Source: Petunia secreta (taxonomy: Eukaryota > Streptophyta > Magnoliopsida > Solanales > Solanaceae). From it: a DNA stretch of 64,000 nucleotides. Location of the stretch: positions 30,739,001 through 30,803,000 of the forward strand of contig JARKIP010000017.1 in assembly GCA_029990175.1 (NCBI GenBank), read 5' to 3'. A program made the translations under genes and the position numbers. The notes below the pieces were generated by a model. The model was given only the letters and a program-made list of their open reading frames with translations, was not told the origin of the DNA and did not search any database. Shown one piece after another: positions 12,177 through 22,651 of the stretch (its first letter is position 1; the number at the start of each line of letters is the position of its first letter).

Positions 12177-12930
12177 TGATACAAAAATTAAAGACACGAA
12201 ATTAAAAGAACAAGAATTAAAGAAAGACTCAAATTTGATTAGAAAAGATTAAGGAAAAGATTAGAGAAATTAGCCTAAACACCCCTTAATGGTCTATCAA
12301 ATTGAACCAATTCTAATTGATCCTCAATTAGTAAATTCTAATTGCAAATCAAGGATAATAAGAGTGCTTAAGCAAACAAGCTTAGTCAAAATCCTCACTA
12401 GGTTTAATGTCATTAAAATCTAAGTAAAATTAATGACAATAAGAACTTATATTGTATGGCACAATTTGCCTTAATTGCCCCTTAACATTGGGCCTTCAAA
12501 GTCATTAGCTGAAATGGGCTTCTAGTCCTCGTCTCAGCGCGTTCGCGCAGGAACTGACGCTATCGCGCTGAGGATTAAATCAGAGCCTCGCGATCGTGGC
12601 TATGATCTCACGATCGCGAAGGCGTAGGTCTTCAACCAATATCAGCCTCTTGCGCGATCGCGTCTGTGGACACGCGATCGCGCTGTTCTGCAATCCCTTC
12701 TTGCGCGATCGCGTCTGATGGGGCGCGATCGCGGTGGTCTTCTTTTTGGCCTTTCGCGTTCGCGTCTGTGCACTCGCGTTCGCGTCTGTGCACTCTCAAT
12801 TTCTGAAGTAGAAAGTAGGCAGAACTGCCCTGAAGCTTCCAGCACTTGCCCCAGCAGCTCCAGCTGTGCAAACATGGACTGCAACTCCCGTACTTGGCTC
12901 CTTGTAAATGGTTTGCCCGGGCGTCAAGTT
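12177..12930 (-). mobile_element. Start of the 5' LTR of the minus-strand gypsy (outer limit unresolved)
   Basis: From the primer-binding site outward, plus-strand TGATACAAAAATTAAAG is the LTR terminus. The LTR runs to higher coordinates, but I cannot find its other end. It either stops before the palindromic array at 12.93 kb or includes it. The stretch includes the GCGATCGC island. No gene was found. Confidence 0.5.
12530..12790. repeat. GCGATCGC / GCGTTCGCG-rich island
   Basis: A GC-rich patch in AT-rich surroundings in which GCGATCGCG, CGCGATCGTG and CGCGTTCGCGTCTGTG recur at short irregular spacing (for example around 12590, 12655, 12675, 12705, 12730, 12755 and 12775), with a weaker patch at 11640-11760. 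Adjacent CGCGTTCGCGTCTGTGCACT copies at about 12755-12790 are tandem. Minus-strand ORFs here (12632-12937) are Arg/Asp-rich products of this repetition, not a gene. Confidence 0.7.
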
Positions 12931-14060
12931 GCACCAAGTAGCCTTATTGCACAGAGATTAAATTCTTGGCAATAGCCAAGACTTCAAGAGACTTTCTCTG
13001 CAAGTCTTGGCTATTGCCAATAGTTGCAGAGACTTTGTCTGGAGGCTGCCTATTGCACCAGATCGTAAAGTATTGGCAATTGCCATACTTTCAGAGACTT
13101 CCCCTGTAAGTTGCCCCCTTCCACCCAACCTTAAAGTGTTGGCTATTTTCAAAAGTTGCTGACAATGTGGTAACATCACTTGGGTGGTGTTACCATTGAT
13201 AAAAGAAGTTGGTCTCTCGATTTGTCAAGTGATAAGTTGACCCTTAATGACGATGTTCGGAACTTTCATTCAATCTTGTTTTTATTTTTCTTGCGTTAGA
13301 TTCCAATTTAATTTCCTAGTTAAGGTGCCCATTGCACCAGAGCTTGAACTCTTGGCAATAGCCAAGACTTGCAAAGACTTTCTCTCATATTACCCAATGG
13401 AACAAGGCTTGAAGTCTTGGAAATTTTTAAGAAGTCTGTGCAAGGTGCCCATGGCACCAGAGCTTGAACTCTTGGCAATAGCCAGGACTTGAAGAGACTT
13501 TCTCTGTAAATTACCCACTGCAACAGGGCTTGAAGTCTTGGCAATTGTCAAGAAGTCTGTGCAAGGAGCCCATTGCACCAGAGCTTGAACTCTTGGCAAT
13601 AGCCAAGACTTGAAGAGACTTTCTCTGCAAATTACTCACTACAACTGGCTTTAAGTATTGGCAATTGCCAAGAAGTCTGTGCAAGGTGCCCATTGCACCA
13701 GAGCTTGAACTCTTGGAAATAACCAAGACTTGCAGAGACTTTCTTTGCAAATTGGCCACTACAACAGGACTTGAAGTCTTGGAAATTGCTAGGAAGTCTT
13801 TGTAAGGTGCCCATTGCACTAGATCTTAAACTCTTGGCAATAGCCAAGACTTGCAGAGACTTTCTCTGCAAGTTGGCCACTACAGTAGGGCTTGAAGTCT
13901 TGGCAATTGCCAGGAATTCTGTGTAAGGTACCATTGCACCAGAGCTTAAACTCTTGGTTTAGCCAAGACTTGCAGAGACAAGTTGCCCATTGCAACACGA
14001 CTTAAAGTTTTCGCAATTGCCAAGAAGTCTGTGCAAGGTGCCCATTGCCAATAAGTCTTG
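12930..14060. repeat. 60/120-bp higher-order tandem array with palindromes
   Basis: Six consecutive units of about 120 bp begin near 13322, 13442, 13562, 13683, 13803 and 13924, with a partial unit at 14035. Diverged units occur at 12930-13165. Each unit is two related halves of about 60 bp, one with GCACCAGAGCTTGAACTCTT and one with GCAACAGGGCTTGAAGTCTT. Both contain CTTGGCAAT(A/T)GCCAAG, and the form TCTTGGCAATTGCCAAGA is a perfect 18-bp palindrome. A unique spacer (about 13166-13320) splits the array. Minus-strand ORFs at 13320-13934 are artefacts of a period divisible by three. Confidence 0.9.
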
Positions 14061-14349
14061 TGGATGTTTGTCCGTATTATCTGAAAAAAGGTATCTGTAT
14101 CATCATTTTGACGGTCAATTGAAATATGTCAGCACTTTGATCGTTGGTTTATGCAAGCGTGCAATGCTTTTAGAAAAATGAGAGAATCTGTAAAAGTTAT
14201 GGGTTTTTAGAGTTTGTAGATAGTGTGAATGGAGAAAAGGAAGGGGAGGGACTGGGTGGGTCTTTTTATTAATTGTTAGGAGTATTTTTGTCAGAAAAAT
14301 ATTTTATTAAACTAATGGAGGACATTTATGTTGAACCACTGTTAGCAAG
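14061..14349. other. Spacer between palindromic array and hairpin-rich block
   Basis: AT-rich sequence after the array. I see no gene, clear repeat or terminus in it. Confidence 0.4.
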
Positions 14350-14849
14350 GGTATTTTTACAAACCAATGGCTCCTGTTTCATATTTGGGTAATTTAAACT
14401 TTATACCCATGCATCTGAAACTAATTACCCAAATACCCACACCAATTCTTTATACCCATAAATTTAATAATATTTACACTCTCTACCCATTTCCCTATTT
14501 CCCTCCAAAAACTAATTACAGTATTTAGTTTCTCTCCAAAATCGATCCTTACCCCCATTTCCCCATCTGATTACATTCCGTTTCCCCCATTTCTCCCAAA
14601 ATTGACCCGTTTCCCCCCCTTTCCCATCTGATTACGTCTCCCAAATCCATGATTCAAACCCCTGCTTTAATTGATTTCAACCCTTTCTGCTAAAATGCTA
14701 AACCCTAGTTCAAAATTGAGCTTGCAGCACGTTTACCAACATAAACGTGCGAACCGTCCTGAATCCTCTAGTTTTCCACTTTGCAAACTGTATGGAAATC
14801 GTTACTGTTGGTGCGAATGAGCCTAAGGTACTTTATGATGTCAATCTTC

Positions 14850-15720
14850 CTATTTTTTGTATCCCTATTACGTTTTACTATGTATACTTATACTTCTGTA
14901 GTATTTGGTTTACCACAAAGGTATACAAGTTTTAGTGTGACAACTTTTGTTCTGTATACCTTTTTATTATGCAGTATACCCTAATGGTATACTTCTTTAA
15001 GTAGAAAAACAGTATATTGACAGTTGATCAATTGGAAAATTTCCCATGAGAAAGTGTAACTTACATGTCAATGGTGTGGAAAGAAAGGTCACAATCGGAG
15101 TTTATTGATGTTTTTTTTTCATAAAGAGTATTTTGTACAAATGATGAGAGATGATTTGAAATGTTTTGGAGCATATTTTTGAATACCCACCATTGTTAAG
15201 CTTTGAGCTCTTGAATATGAAATTTTAATTTTTTATTTTTTATTTGATTCGAAGTGGGTGTTACAAAATATTATCTCTAATACCTTTATAAAGATCATAC
15301 GAAAATTTAATTGCATTTGGAGCTGATTTGTGGTACTTGAGATCAAAATTTTTTGTTGAAAATAAAAGAAGTATTTCTAAACTGTATGCTGCTATAATAT
15401 ACAGTTTACTGCAATAGTATACTGATACAGTATACAATATCATAGTGTATTGGTTGCTATCAAATAAATATACTTTTTTAGTACGGTATACCTTGTTGGT
15501 ATACTGTATACTATTTAGGTATACATCTTTGTATCTAGATTGAAGCGTGAGGCCAGCTATCACACATATATATGTTTTGATTTTTTGTTGTTATAAACAT
15601 AATATACCTTTTTTGTGTACCGTATATTCTTTTAGTATGCATTATGTGCTAGTATCAAAGTGTGTGAGTTGCTATAGGAAAATGTATATATTTTTAGAAT
15701 ACGGTATACATTTTTAAGAT
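14850..15720. repeat. Dispersed GTATACC...GGTATAC hairpins, left cluster
   Basis: Examples are GTATACCCTAATGGTATAC near 14973 and GTATACCTTGTTGGTATAC near 15486, with many half-sites (AGTATACT, GTATACA) between. The arms can pair as 7-bp stems with 4-6 base loops. No coding sequence is supported here. Confidence 0.65.
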
Positions 15721-15738
15721 GCAACCCAAAATAGATCA

Positions 15739-15963
15739 GCTGGTGTGTAAGGCGTCAAGCTGTTGATATTTCTCCACTCCGCCATGTCAACTAGGAAATT
15801 TATTTGCTTACAACTAGTGCTCGTGAGAGTGCTTTCAAGAACATCAAGACCATAGCTGAGTGCTTGGTTGATGAACTCATCAATGTTGCCAAGGGTTCTT
15901 CAAATAGTTATGATATTAAGAAGAAAGATGAGATCAAAAGGGTTGCCAAGACTAACAGTTGAG
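15739..15963 (+). pseudogene. RPS5: Captured fragment of ribosomal protein S5 (uS7)
   Basis: Reading from AGG at 15750 gives RRQAVDISPLRHVN, a TAG at 15792-15794 where the family has Gln, then EIYLLTTSARESAFKNIKTI and AECLVDELINVAKGSSNSYD, ending KDEIKRVAKTNS before TGA. This is the conserved C-terminal third of the cytosolic 40S protein S5/uS7, which contacts the mRNA exit region. A one-base loss near 15747 separates it from the upstream AG-V codons. Only about 75 codons are present, with no intron visible. The downstream T-rich sequence may be the parent 3' UTR. It is a dead gene piece carried inside the hairpin-rich block. Confidence 0.85.
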
Positions 15964-17220
15964 TGTGGATGCTGGAGAATCATGTGATAAGATAGTTTCA
16001 TTTCTGCTGTTTCTCATTTCTATTTCTATTTCTGTAGCAGTAGTTTTTCTTGGAAAAAATAATGTGATTGCTACAGTTCTTCTCTATGTATTCAACATCT
16101 AAAATGTTCTACTCCTTTAGACTTTCATGCATTTGGATGTCTGTTATTGCTATAAATATTCTCTATGAATGAGGGCCATTGTGAGCTCCTGTTTGCCTTT
16201 ATTTTGACATTTCACAGTTGTGGAATGCTTAGCCTTCAACCACTAAAGTTGTTATGGAATTGTTCCTAAACTACACCCTTTTGTTTATTTTTGTTCCTAA
16301 TCTTTGTATTTCTCTCTCTCTCTCTCTCTCTCCAATTTGCTATGAAATATGAATATTTTATATTGGCATCAAAACATGAGGTGTGCTTCCTGATTGTGAG
16401 AACATAGAAAAGAGAATCTAGGATGAATCAGGAAAAAGATGTTTCTATGCAATAATCACCTTGTTTTATTGATGTGGCGACATAATTGTGAAACTGCATT
16501 ATGTTTTATGTTCTAGATGGCTACAACTTCCATTGCAACTTTACCAGTTATGGTCGAGACTATCTCGAGGAAAATTCTGGAGCATATAGTTGAGCAATGC
16601 CTTAGATGTTGTAATATGAGTATCCCCTGCAATGCTCGGCAAGCCTGTGATGACCCCTCTTCTCTCATTTTCTCTTTCCAAGTTAGTATATCTTATATTT
16701 AGTTGTATTTATTTTGGAACTTGTCTAAAGAAATGATCTTTGTTTTATTTTTGCACCCTGTTAGGGAAGCTTAAGTTAATCAGCTTAACTTTCACCCAAT
16801 CTGCGCTGCATGTTAAACTTAGCTCGAGTATTATATGGTGCAACTTAACCTTATAAAATTGTTCATTTCAATCTGTACTTGCATAAGAGAGGTCAGGCCA
16901 AGAGGTTATAGAGTAATGAATGCCCTCTTTTGCATAGAGCTCCTGATTGATGTAGTTTGTCCTTTAACAAGAAGGAGAAATTGAAAGATACAATTCTTGT
17001 CAATCAGTTCCATAAGCATTGCTATACGAGGATATCAGTTTGCCCTTGTAATAGCCAATTGAAGTCGGAACAAGAATGCAATACAAGAAACCAAAGCGAC
17101 AGCAGTTTAAGGGATTTGTCCTTGGTTTTGCCTAAAAAAGAGCGTAGACCTCGGTAAGGGGTTTTTTCTGGATTGTTCACGAAAGTAAGGTCACTGAACA
17201 TGTATTCTTTTGTAATAATG
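15964..17220. other. Unassigned interior of the hairpin-rich block
   Basis: Contains a (TC)n tract at 16311-16332 and a 61-codon ORF at 16517-16702 (ATTSIATLPVMVETISRKIL) that I do not recognise. It may be part of another captured transcript, because GTATAC words are rare here compared with both sides. No function is proposed. Confidence 0.35.
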
Positions 17221-17234
17221 TTTCAGAAAGATGG

Positions 17235-17450
17235 GTATACTTTCTTTTTTACTGTATACCTTTATGGTATACTTATATCCAAAAATCCACATGCGTAAAT
17301 TAGGTGGGGGTACATTTACACAATATACTTTTATAGTATACTCTCTTTCCACTGTATACCTTTATAGCATACTCTCTTGCCAAAATTTTACTTGTATACC
17401 AGTATACTTATAAGGTATATAGTATACTAAAAAGGTATACAATGATAAAA
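17235..17450. repeat. Dense GTATAC hairpin cluster
   Basis: At least ten GTATAC or TATAC-type sites in about 200 bp, including GTATACCTTTATGGTATAC near 17256 and a run of alternating GTATACC, AGTATACT and GGTATAC at 17393-17442. Confidence 0.7.
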
Positions 17451-18229
17451 CGTGCACAAATTGTGCAGTTGTAGCAACACTATCCTGTAATAACACCAGT
17501 ATATTTTCCTGTTTAACCAAAATGGCCATAGTTTGTAATTCCTTGAGAGTCATACTAACAAAGACCATATAAATGTCTATAGACTCAATTAGGATTTTTT
17601 TCAGCTACAGATTTTTGAGTTTTCATTCATCTATATGTTGAAATTAGGTACATCAGATTCTCATATATGGTTTGGTCCAACTATTAGAGTCACTAATCTT
17701 TTTCCCCTTTCTGCAGCTCCCAAATGTCAAGGAGTTTGTGAGACTGGTATATGCTAGATGGTTTGTCTAGCACTACCATCTCTTCAAGGTAGCAAGAAAA
17801 TCTTAGTGAAGTATATCAAAATGGAGAACTATCTGAACGTAGATAGAGTACTGAAGATGGCTAATAGGTTGCAGATAGAGTACTTGAAGTGATCGAGATG
17901 CTATGAGAATTGTGGTTAAATTTTGAGTCAATTTGGCGAAAAATTTGGCCATGCTTGAACCAAAATTCGAAGAAAAAACTTAATGAACTACTACTATTTT
18001 GGTAATGTACACCTTACTTGTATACTGTTGTACTGAAGAAGTTCAGTGAAAAAATCGATGAACTAGAATTCTTCTTTGCCTTACTCTTGTTCTTCTTATA
18101 CATCTTATTCTTTTTTGGCAATTTGATAAGATCACTCAAAAATATTAAAAAGTAGTTGTGTCAAGTTTTTGGTTATTTTGGTATATACATTTTTTTGTTT
18201 GAACCGAAGTGAGATTTTGTATTGTAACA

Positions 18230-18960
18230 AATTATATTTGTATACCATTCCTGTATAGTACTATATACTAGAAAGATATACGATAGAAGCATGGTTTTCT
18301 CTTAATATAAAAGTATACTGTGACAAATCAAACTTTGTATACCATTGTGGTAAACCATATACTACAAAAGTATATAATAAAAATGTATTCTTTTAGTTAG
18401 TAGACACAAATATGTTGACCAAAAAGAAAGTCTTGTACCTTTGGGAAAGTCGTATACAATTCGAGCAATATCACATATTAGAAAGATATCGAATAGCGAG
18501 ATGGTTTTTTTTTTTTTAGTTGTATACCATTGGGGTATATCATATGCTAGAAATGTATACAAAAGAAGCAACATTTTCTTTTAGTTTATAAGCAAATATA
18601 TTGTGACATTTTAAAGTTGTATACCATTGGGGTATACTATATACTGGAAAAGTATACAACAGAACCATGATTTCCTTTTAGTTTATACACAAATATATTG
18701 TACGAGTAACAAATTATATTTGTATACCATTCCTGTATACCATATACTAGAAAGGTATACAATAGAAGCATGATTTTCTCTTAATACAAAAGTATAATGT
18801 GGCAAATCTAACATGTATACCATTGTGGTAAACCATATACTACAAAAGTACATAATACACTGCAAAAGGTATAGAACAAAAAAATGTACAGAAACAACAC
18901 CACTACCGGAGAGCTCTGCCATTGGGTATATCGTATACAATAAAGCAATACAGAAGAAAA
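18230..18960. repeat. Tandem array of ~95-bp units each with a GTATACC/GGTATAC hairpin
   Basis: Units start with TTGTATACCATT at about 18238, 18333, 18521, 18618, 18721 and 18813, with decayed units near 18438 and 18922, so spacing is 92-103 bp. A unit has a hairpin (GTATACCATTGGGGTATAC in the best copies), ATATACTAGAAA, GGTATACAATAGAAGCATG, then TTTTCTTTTAGTTTATA-type sequence. Two more units recur 2.7 kb away at 21560-21700. Confidence 0.8.
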
Positions 18961-19527
18961 AATAAGTTATAGAACAAGTTGCATATCGTTAGGATTATAA
19001 TTTCTTTTGTATACCTTTTTGGTATTCAGTATACCCTGATGGTACACTACTTTAATTTTAAGGTATATAGACAAATAAATTCAATATACCCTGTTTAATT
19101 TTAAGGTATATAGACAAATAAGTTAATTAACCAGTAAACATACATGGTATACTGTACAATAACAAGGTATACAATGAAATAACCATATTGAATAAATTTT
19201 ACTAAATGGTAAAGAACAATTGATATTGAACTAAGTAAACAACTGTACGAACAACATACCATTTTGTCATTTATTTAAAATAACAACTGGACTTACACAA
19301 CAATTTGAAAAAATTGACAATGAAAACTGTCAACTTAAGTGCAGATAAAACTATGTTTCATTAATAGAATATAACTGCATGTTCAAATCAACACTTTCTC
19401 AAGAAAAAACTGCATGTTCACAGTTAAAAAACAATTCCGTCGTGTAACTGCAAGATGACACCATTCAAACTGATATGTTAAAGTCTTTTCATTCTACAAT
19501 TCGTCTTGCAAGATGATGTCATCTATC

Positions 19528-19944
19528 TCAGCATAAGTTACTGACATTTAACAACATAGGTAATTGGAAAGCATATGCCATTACTACTTGCTTAACTTCA
19601 TCGGCAGCATCTGGGTTTTGATGAAAGTCATATATGTATATGCACCTATCACGGAACGAAACCCTTCCTAGGATCCAATGCCACTCCACTAACACATGCA
19701 TAGGAAAGAGGACCTCATCAACATTCTTCCATGGAGTGTTACATAACAGCCTGTCACCAATGATGTACTCCTTCAAAGCAAGTTTTGTTGCTGCTAATCC
19801 CTGATTCCCTTCCACACCTATGAACTTCTTATATAGACTTTGAATGGCATTGTCAAAATAGTTGTTTGTTGTTGTTATCTTCGCTTTAACTCCATATTTT
19901 GTCTTCTTCCGAACGTAGTAGAAAATGACATCTACGTGATTCAA
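19528..19944 (-). pseudogene. Ulp1 (C48) protease-like fragment
   Basis: A 138-codon open stretch whose centre, VDEVLFPMHVLVEWHWILGR then VSFRDRCIYIYDF, matches the core of plant Ulp1/C48 cysteine peptidases. HW supplies the catalytic His and the Asp sits in IYIYD. The upstream part (YFDNAIQSLYKKFIGVEGNQ) resembles the leader of transposon-borne Ulp1 proteins. The catalytic Cys block expected downstream is not in this ORF, so it is truncated or lies in a lost or unseen exon. Ulp1 enzymes cut SUMO from proteins. Copies like this are common inside plant DNA transposons. Confidence 0.65.
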
Positions 19945-20357
19945 GACAACTATATGCCATAAGTATACAATCTAACATAATAATATACTAACTAAAACTA
20001 AACATATCACAACGGAAAAGGAAGCAGTAGTCTTTTTTAGTTTTTCTCATTTTGTTATGAATGGAATGTTCAAAATTTGAAAGACGGTTCATATTCTCAT
20101 TAGTAAACTCCAAGAAGGCAATTCATTAGAAACTCAGTAAACCAGTATACTTGTAAGACATACTATATACCAAAAAGTATACAATTACCAAATGTGCAGA
20201 AATTGCAGTAGCAGGAAATGCTATGCTTTTCGTAACAACTACCAAAAAATCATAATTGACGACAATGTAAAAAAATACATTTCAATTATATCAACATTCC
20301 GATTGCCTATAGCACAATAATATTGTTGAATGTCCAATGCCAGAGGATTCCCAGTTT

Positions 20358-20359
<2 letters not shown>

Positions 20360-20398
<39 letters not shown>

Positions 20399-20419
20399 CT
20401 TTGGAGGGGGGGGGGGGGG
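20360..20419. repeat. Adjacent poly-A and poly-G runs
   Basis: A run of 34 A at 20360-20393, then GCAAGCTTTGGA and 14 G at 20406-20419. Possible retro-tail or slippage product. No element body could be tied to it. Confidence 0.8.
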
Positions 20420-21554
20420 AGGGTGGGAAGAAACTCAGGAAATCAATGGATCTTCAACTCAGCCAAGCAGTATACTTATAGAGTATATTGTATATGATAA
20501 AGGTATATAATGATAATAAACTAAATTAGACATACCACAGTGGAAAAGGAAGCAGTGCTCCTTGTTAACTCCCAAAACCACTATTTATCACTATTCTTTG
20601 GTTAAACCTTAAGATACTGTCTCATTCCTTCTTCATTTACATTCCATAAAGAAAAATAATTAGGATTTAATTGATATAAAGAAGTATACCTTTTCATCCA
20701 ACTCAAAACTAGATGCCAGTAGCTTGACTCCATTCATTGCAAGAGATCAAGTATAACCCTGTAGTGACACTGTCCGCTACTTCCTGGCATTGGAAAGCAC
20801 ACATTGAAGACCTTGTGACCAAAATGGATATTAATATCAACACAACTACAGTTGACTTGGCAAAATCAAGTCGAGTTTCTCCTTTTCTAATATAAAAGTA
20901 AATACTAATTGGTTAAGAAAGTTAAGAAATAAGGGAAGCCAAATAATATAGACGTCCCTTATCAGATTAGTATTAGTGCCATACAATTTAAATAATAAAT
21001 GGATCATCTCCAAGTGAAGAAGTTTCTTTGTTAATGACATCATTGTCATACCGGGCAAACCAATCTTGATCTTTATTCATCCCATCGGCACAACAATTAC
21101 TATCATCACTATCCTTGCGATCATCTTTAGTCGTATCCTAAGAAAAAACCAAAAAAGCAGCAAACCTAAGTATTGTGCACTAAAATTATCTGGTATACTC
21201 TATAATAAAGCATATACAGTAGAAAAAATATTTTTGTTCACTTGTTGCAACATAGTTAAACAAGTATACTTTTATGGTATACATAGTACTGCAATTGTAT
21301 ACAGTAGGAAAATAACTTTTTGTTATATTTCTAAGGTTCAACCTACAATGTTAAGCTGGTATACCATTGAGGTACTAAAATGATATACAACTTTGGATCA
21401 TAAACGGAAAAAAAAGTACCTCTGGATACGGCGCAACTTTAGCTTCGGCAAGTGAAGCAACAACTGAATGCACCTCATAATGACAACCTTCTCTTTGTTG
21501 TCCATACCCTCGACGTTCACCTACTGTAGTACTGGCAAGGACCTCCTTCATTTA

Positions 21555-21700
21555 CAAAGGTATACCATTTGGTGTATACCGTATACTAGAAAGGTATACA
21601 ATAGAAGCATGATTTTCTCTTAATATAAAAGTATATTGTGACAAAATCAAAGTTGTATACCATTGTGATATACTGTATATTAGAAAGTATATGATAGAAG
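21555..21700. repeat. Second copy of the ~95-bp hairpin units
   Basis: Two units in the same orientation as the 18.2-kb array (GTATACCATTTGGTGTATACC then GTATACTAGAAAGGTATAC, and GTATACCATTGTGATATAC). The neighbouring minus-strand ORF at 21552-21806 (GGLLVDLRRYGVVDIPAGGE) may be a transposon-gene remnant but is not recognised. Confidence 0.75.
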
Positions 21701-22260
21701 CATCCAAACCATAGTTGTTCCCATGGCCGAAACACTCCCCACCAGCAGGAATATCTACCACCCCGTACCGCCGCAAATCCACCAACAGTCCGCCGTTAAC
21801 CGCCACAGTCCAGCGACTGAAAATTTACAAAAATACATGAATGAGACCGCTTCATCCTCCACTTTCCATTTCGACTAATGGTTTCACCAAAATCACTTGG
21901 GATTAAAGTAGATCGGGCCTTGAAAGTGGCGGAACCCCAACTCCGTCAACCATTTCTCTGACATACCCTTCCCCTTTTCTTCCTTTAGAAAAATCACAAT
22001 ATCTATTAGTTGAATCCTATTCACCACCAAATTGAACGAAATTTCCACCTTTATTGATACTGAATTTGAACTTGGGAGAGATTAGTTTGAAGTGGATCCA
22101 ATTCTGAAAGTATACAAATATTTTGGATCTGGAAGAAATGAGAGATAAAGTGGGTATTTAGGTAATTAGTTTAGTGGGTAGCTGGGGTAATATTTGAAAG
22201 TTGTGGGTAGGGACTGTAATTACTTTAGCTTGTGTGGGTATTTTTGTAAGTCTCCCTTCA

Positions 22261-22649
22261 TATTTCTGCAAATCAGCCCAGAGTATCAGTCTAAAGAAAG
22301 CCCACCAACTGAGTAGGAGGGAATGAAGCACAAAACTTAGAACCGCACTTTAAAATGTACGAGCAATTGTTGCCAAATCGCAAAAGTTACGATAAAAGAA
22401 ATTTTTGTTGGTAAAATTTGTGTAGAAATATTGCCTTACCCAAAAAAACTTGAAAGTTGAGGTCAGTTCTACACAAGTTCCATAGACAATGTAATTTGCA
22501 CGTATTACCTCCATAAGGGACGATCATGAACTTTTAGTTCCGCTAAAGAAGAATTGAAGAAAAATGATCTCGGTTGTCTAGGGGCGGAAATACTCATAGG
22601 CTACCGGTATCAACCGACACCATTGAATCGAAAGTTTTTGCTAAATATA
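22261..22649. other. Unassigned spacer
   Basis: Ordinary AT-rich sequence between the hairpin-rich block and the nested MITEs. No gene, RNA or repeat is recognised. Confidence 0.4.
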
Positions 22650-22651
22650 TA

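Larger units (their letters stand above)
14350..22260. mobile_element. Hairpin-rich block, probably a decayed Mutator-like DNA transposon with Ulp1
   Basis: About 7.9 kb bounded by related sequences in opposite orientation. The left side reads AAACTAATTACCCAAATACC (about 14419-14445). The right side read backwards gives AAACTAATTACCTAAATACC (about 22150-22175). Both lie in TACCCA-rich flanks. Inside are dozens of GTATAC words, mostly paired as GTATACC-N(4-6)-GGTATAC, a Ulp1 protease fragment on the minus strand and a ribosomal protein S5 fragment on the plus strand. Some plant Mutator-like elements carry Ulp1-type genes and capture host gene pieces, which is the basis for the class call. No transposase, clean TIR or target duplication was identified, so the class is an inference. 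Confidence 0.45.

Noticed and set aside
12530..12790. GCGATCGC words as a sign of cyanobacterial DNA (HIP1)
   Set aside because: The octamer matches HIP1, but the setting is a plant gypsy LTR with AT-rich flanks and no bacterial genes.
12632..12937. Minus-strand ORF rich in Arg, Asp and Glu
   Set aside because: Produced by the GCGATCGC/GCGTTCGCG repeat island; amino acid composition follows the repeat, with no conserved domain.
13320..13934. Overlapping minus-strand ORFs of 69-102 codons
   Set aside because: They read the 120-bp array, whose period is a multiple of three, so frames stay open by default.
12930..14060. CRISPR array
   Set aside because: Units are contiguous tandem repeats without unique spacers, in a plant nuclear context.
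16517..16702. 61-codon ORF as a gene
   Set aside because: No homology I can recognise and no promoter or splice context; may be a decayed captured exon.
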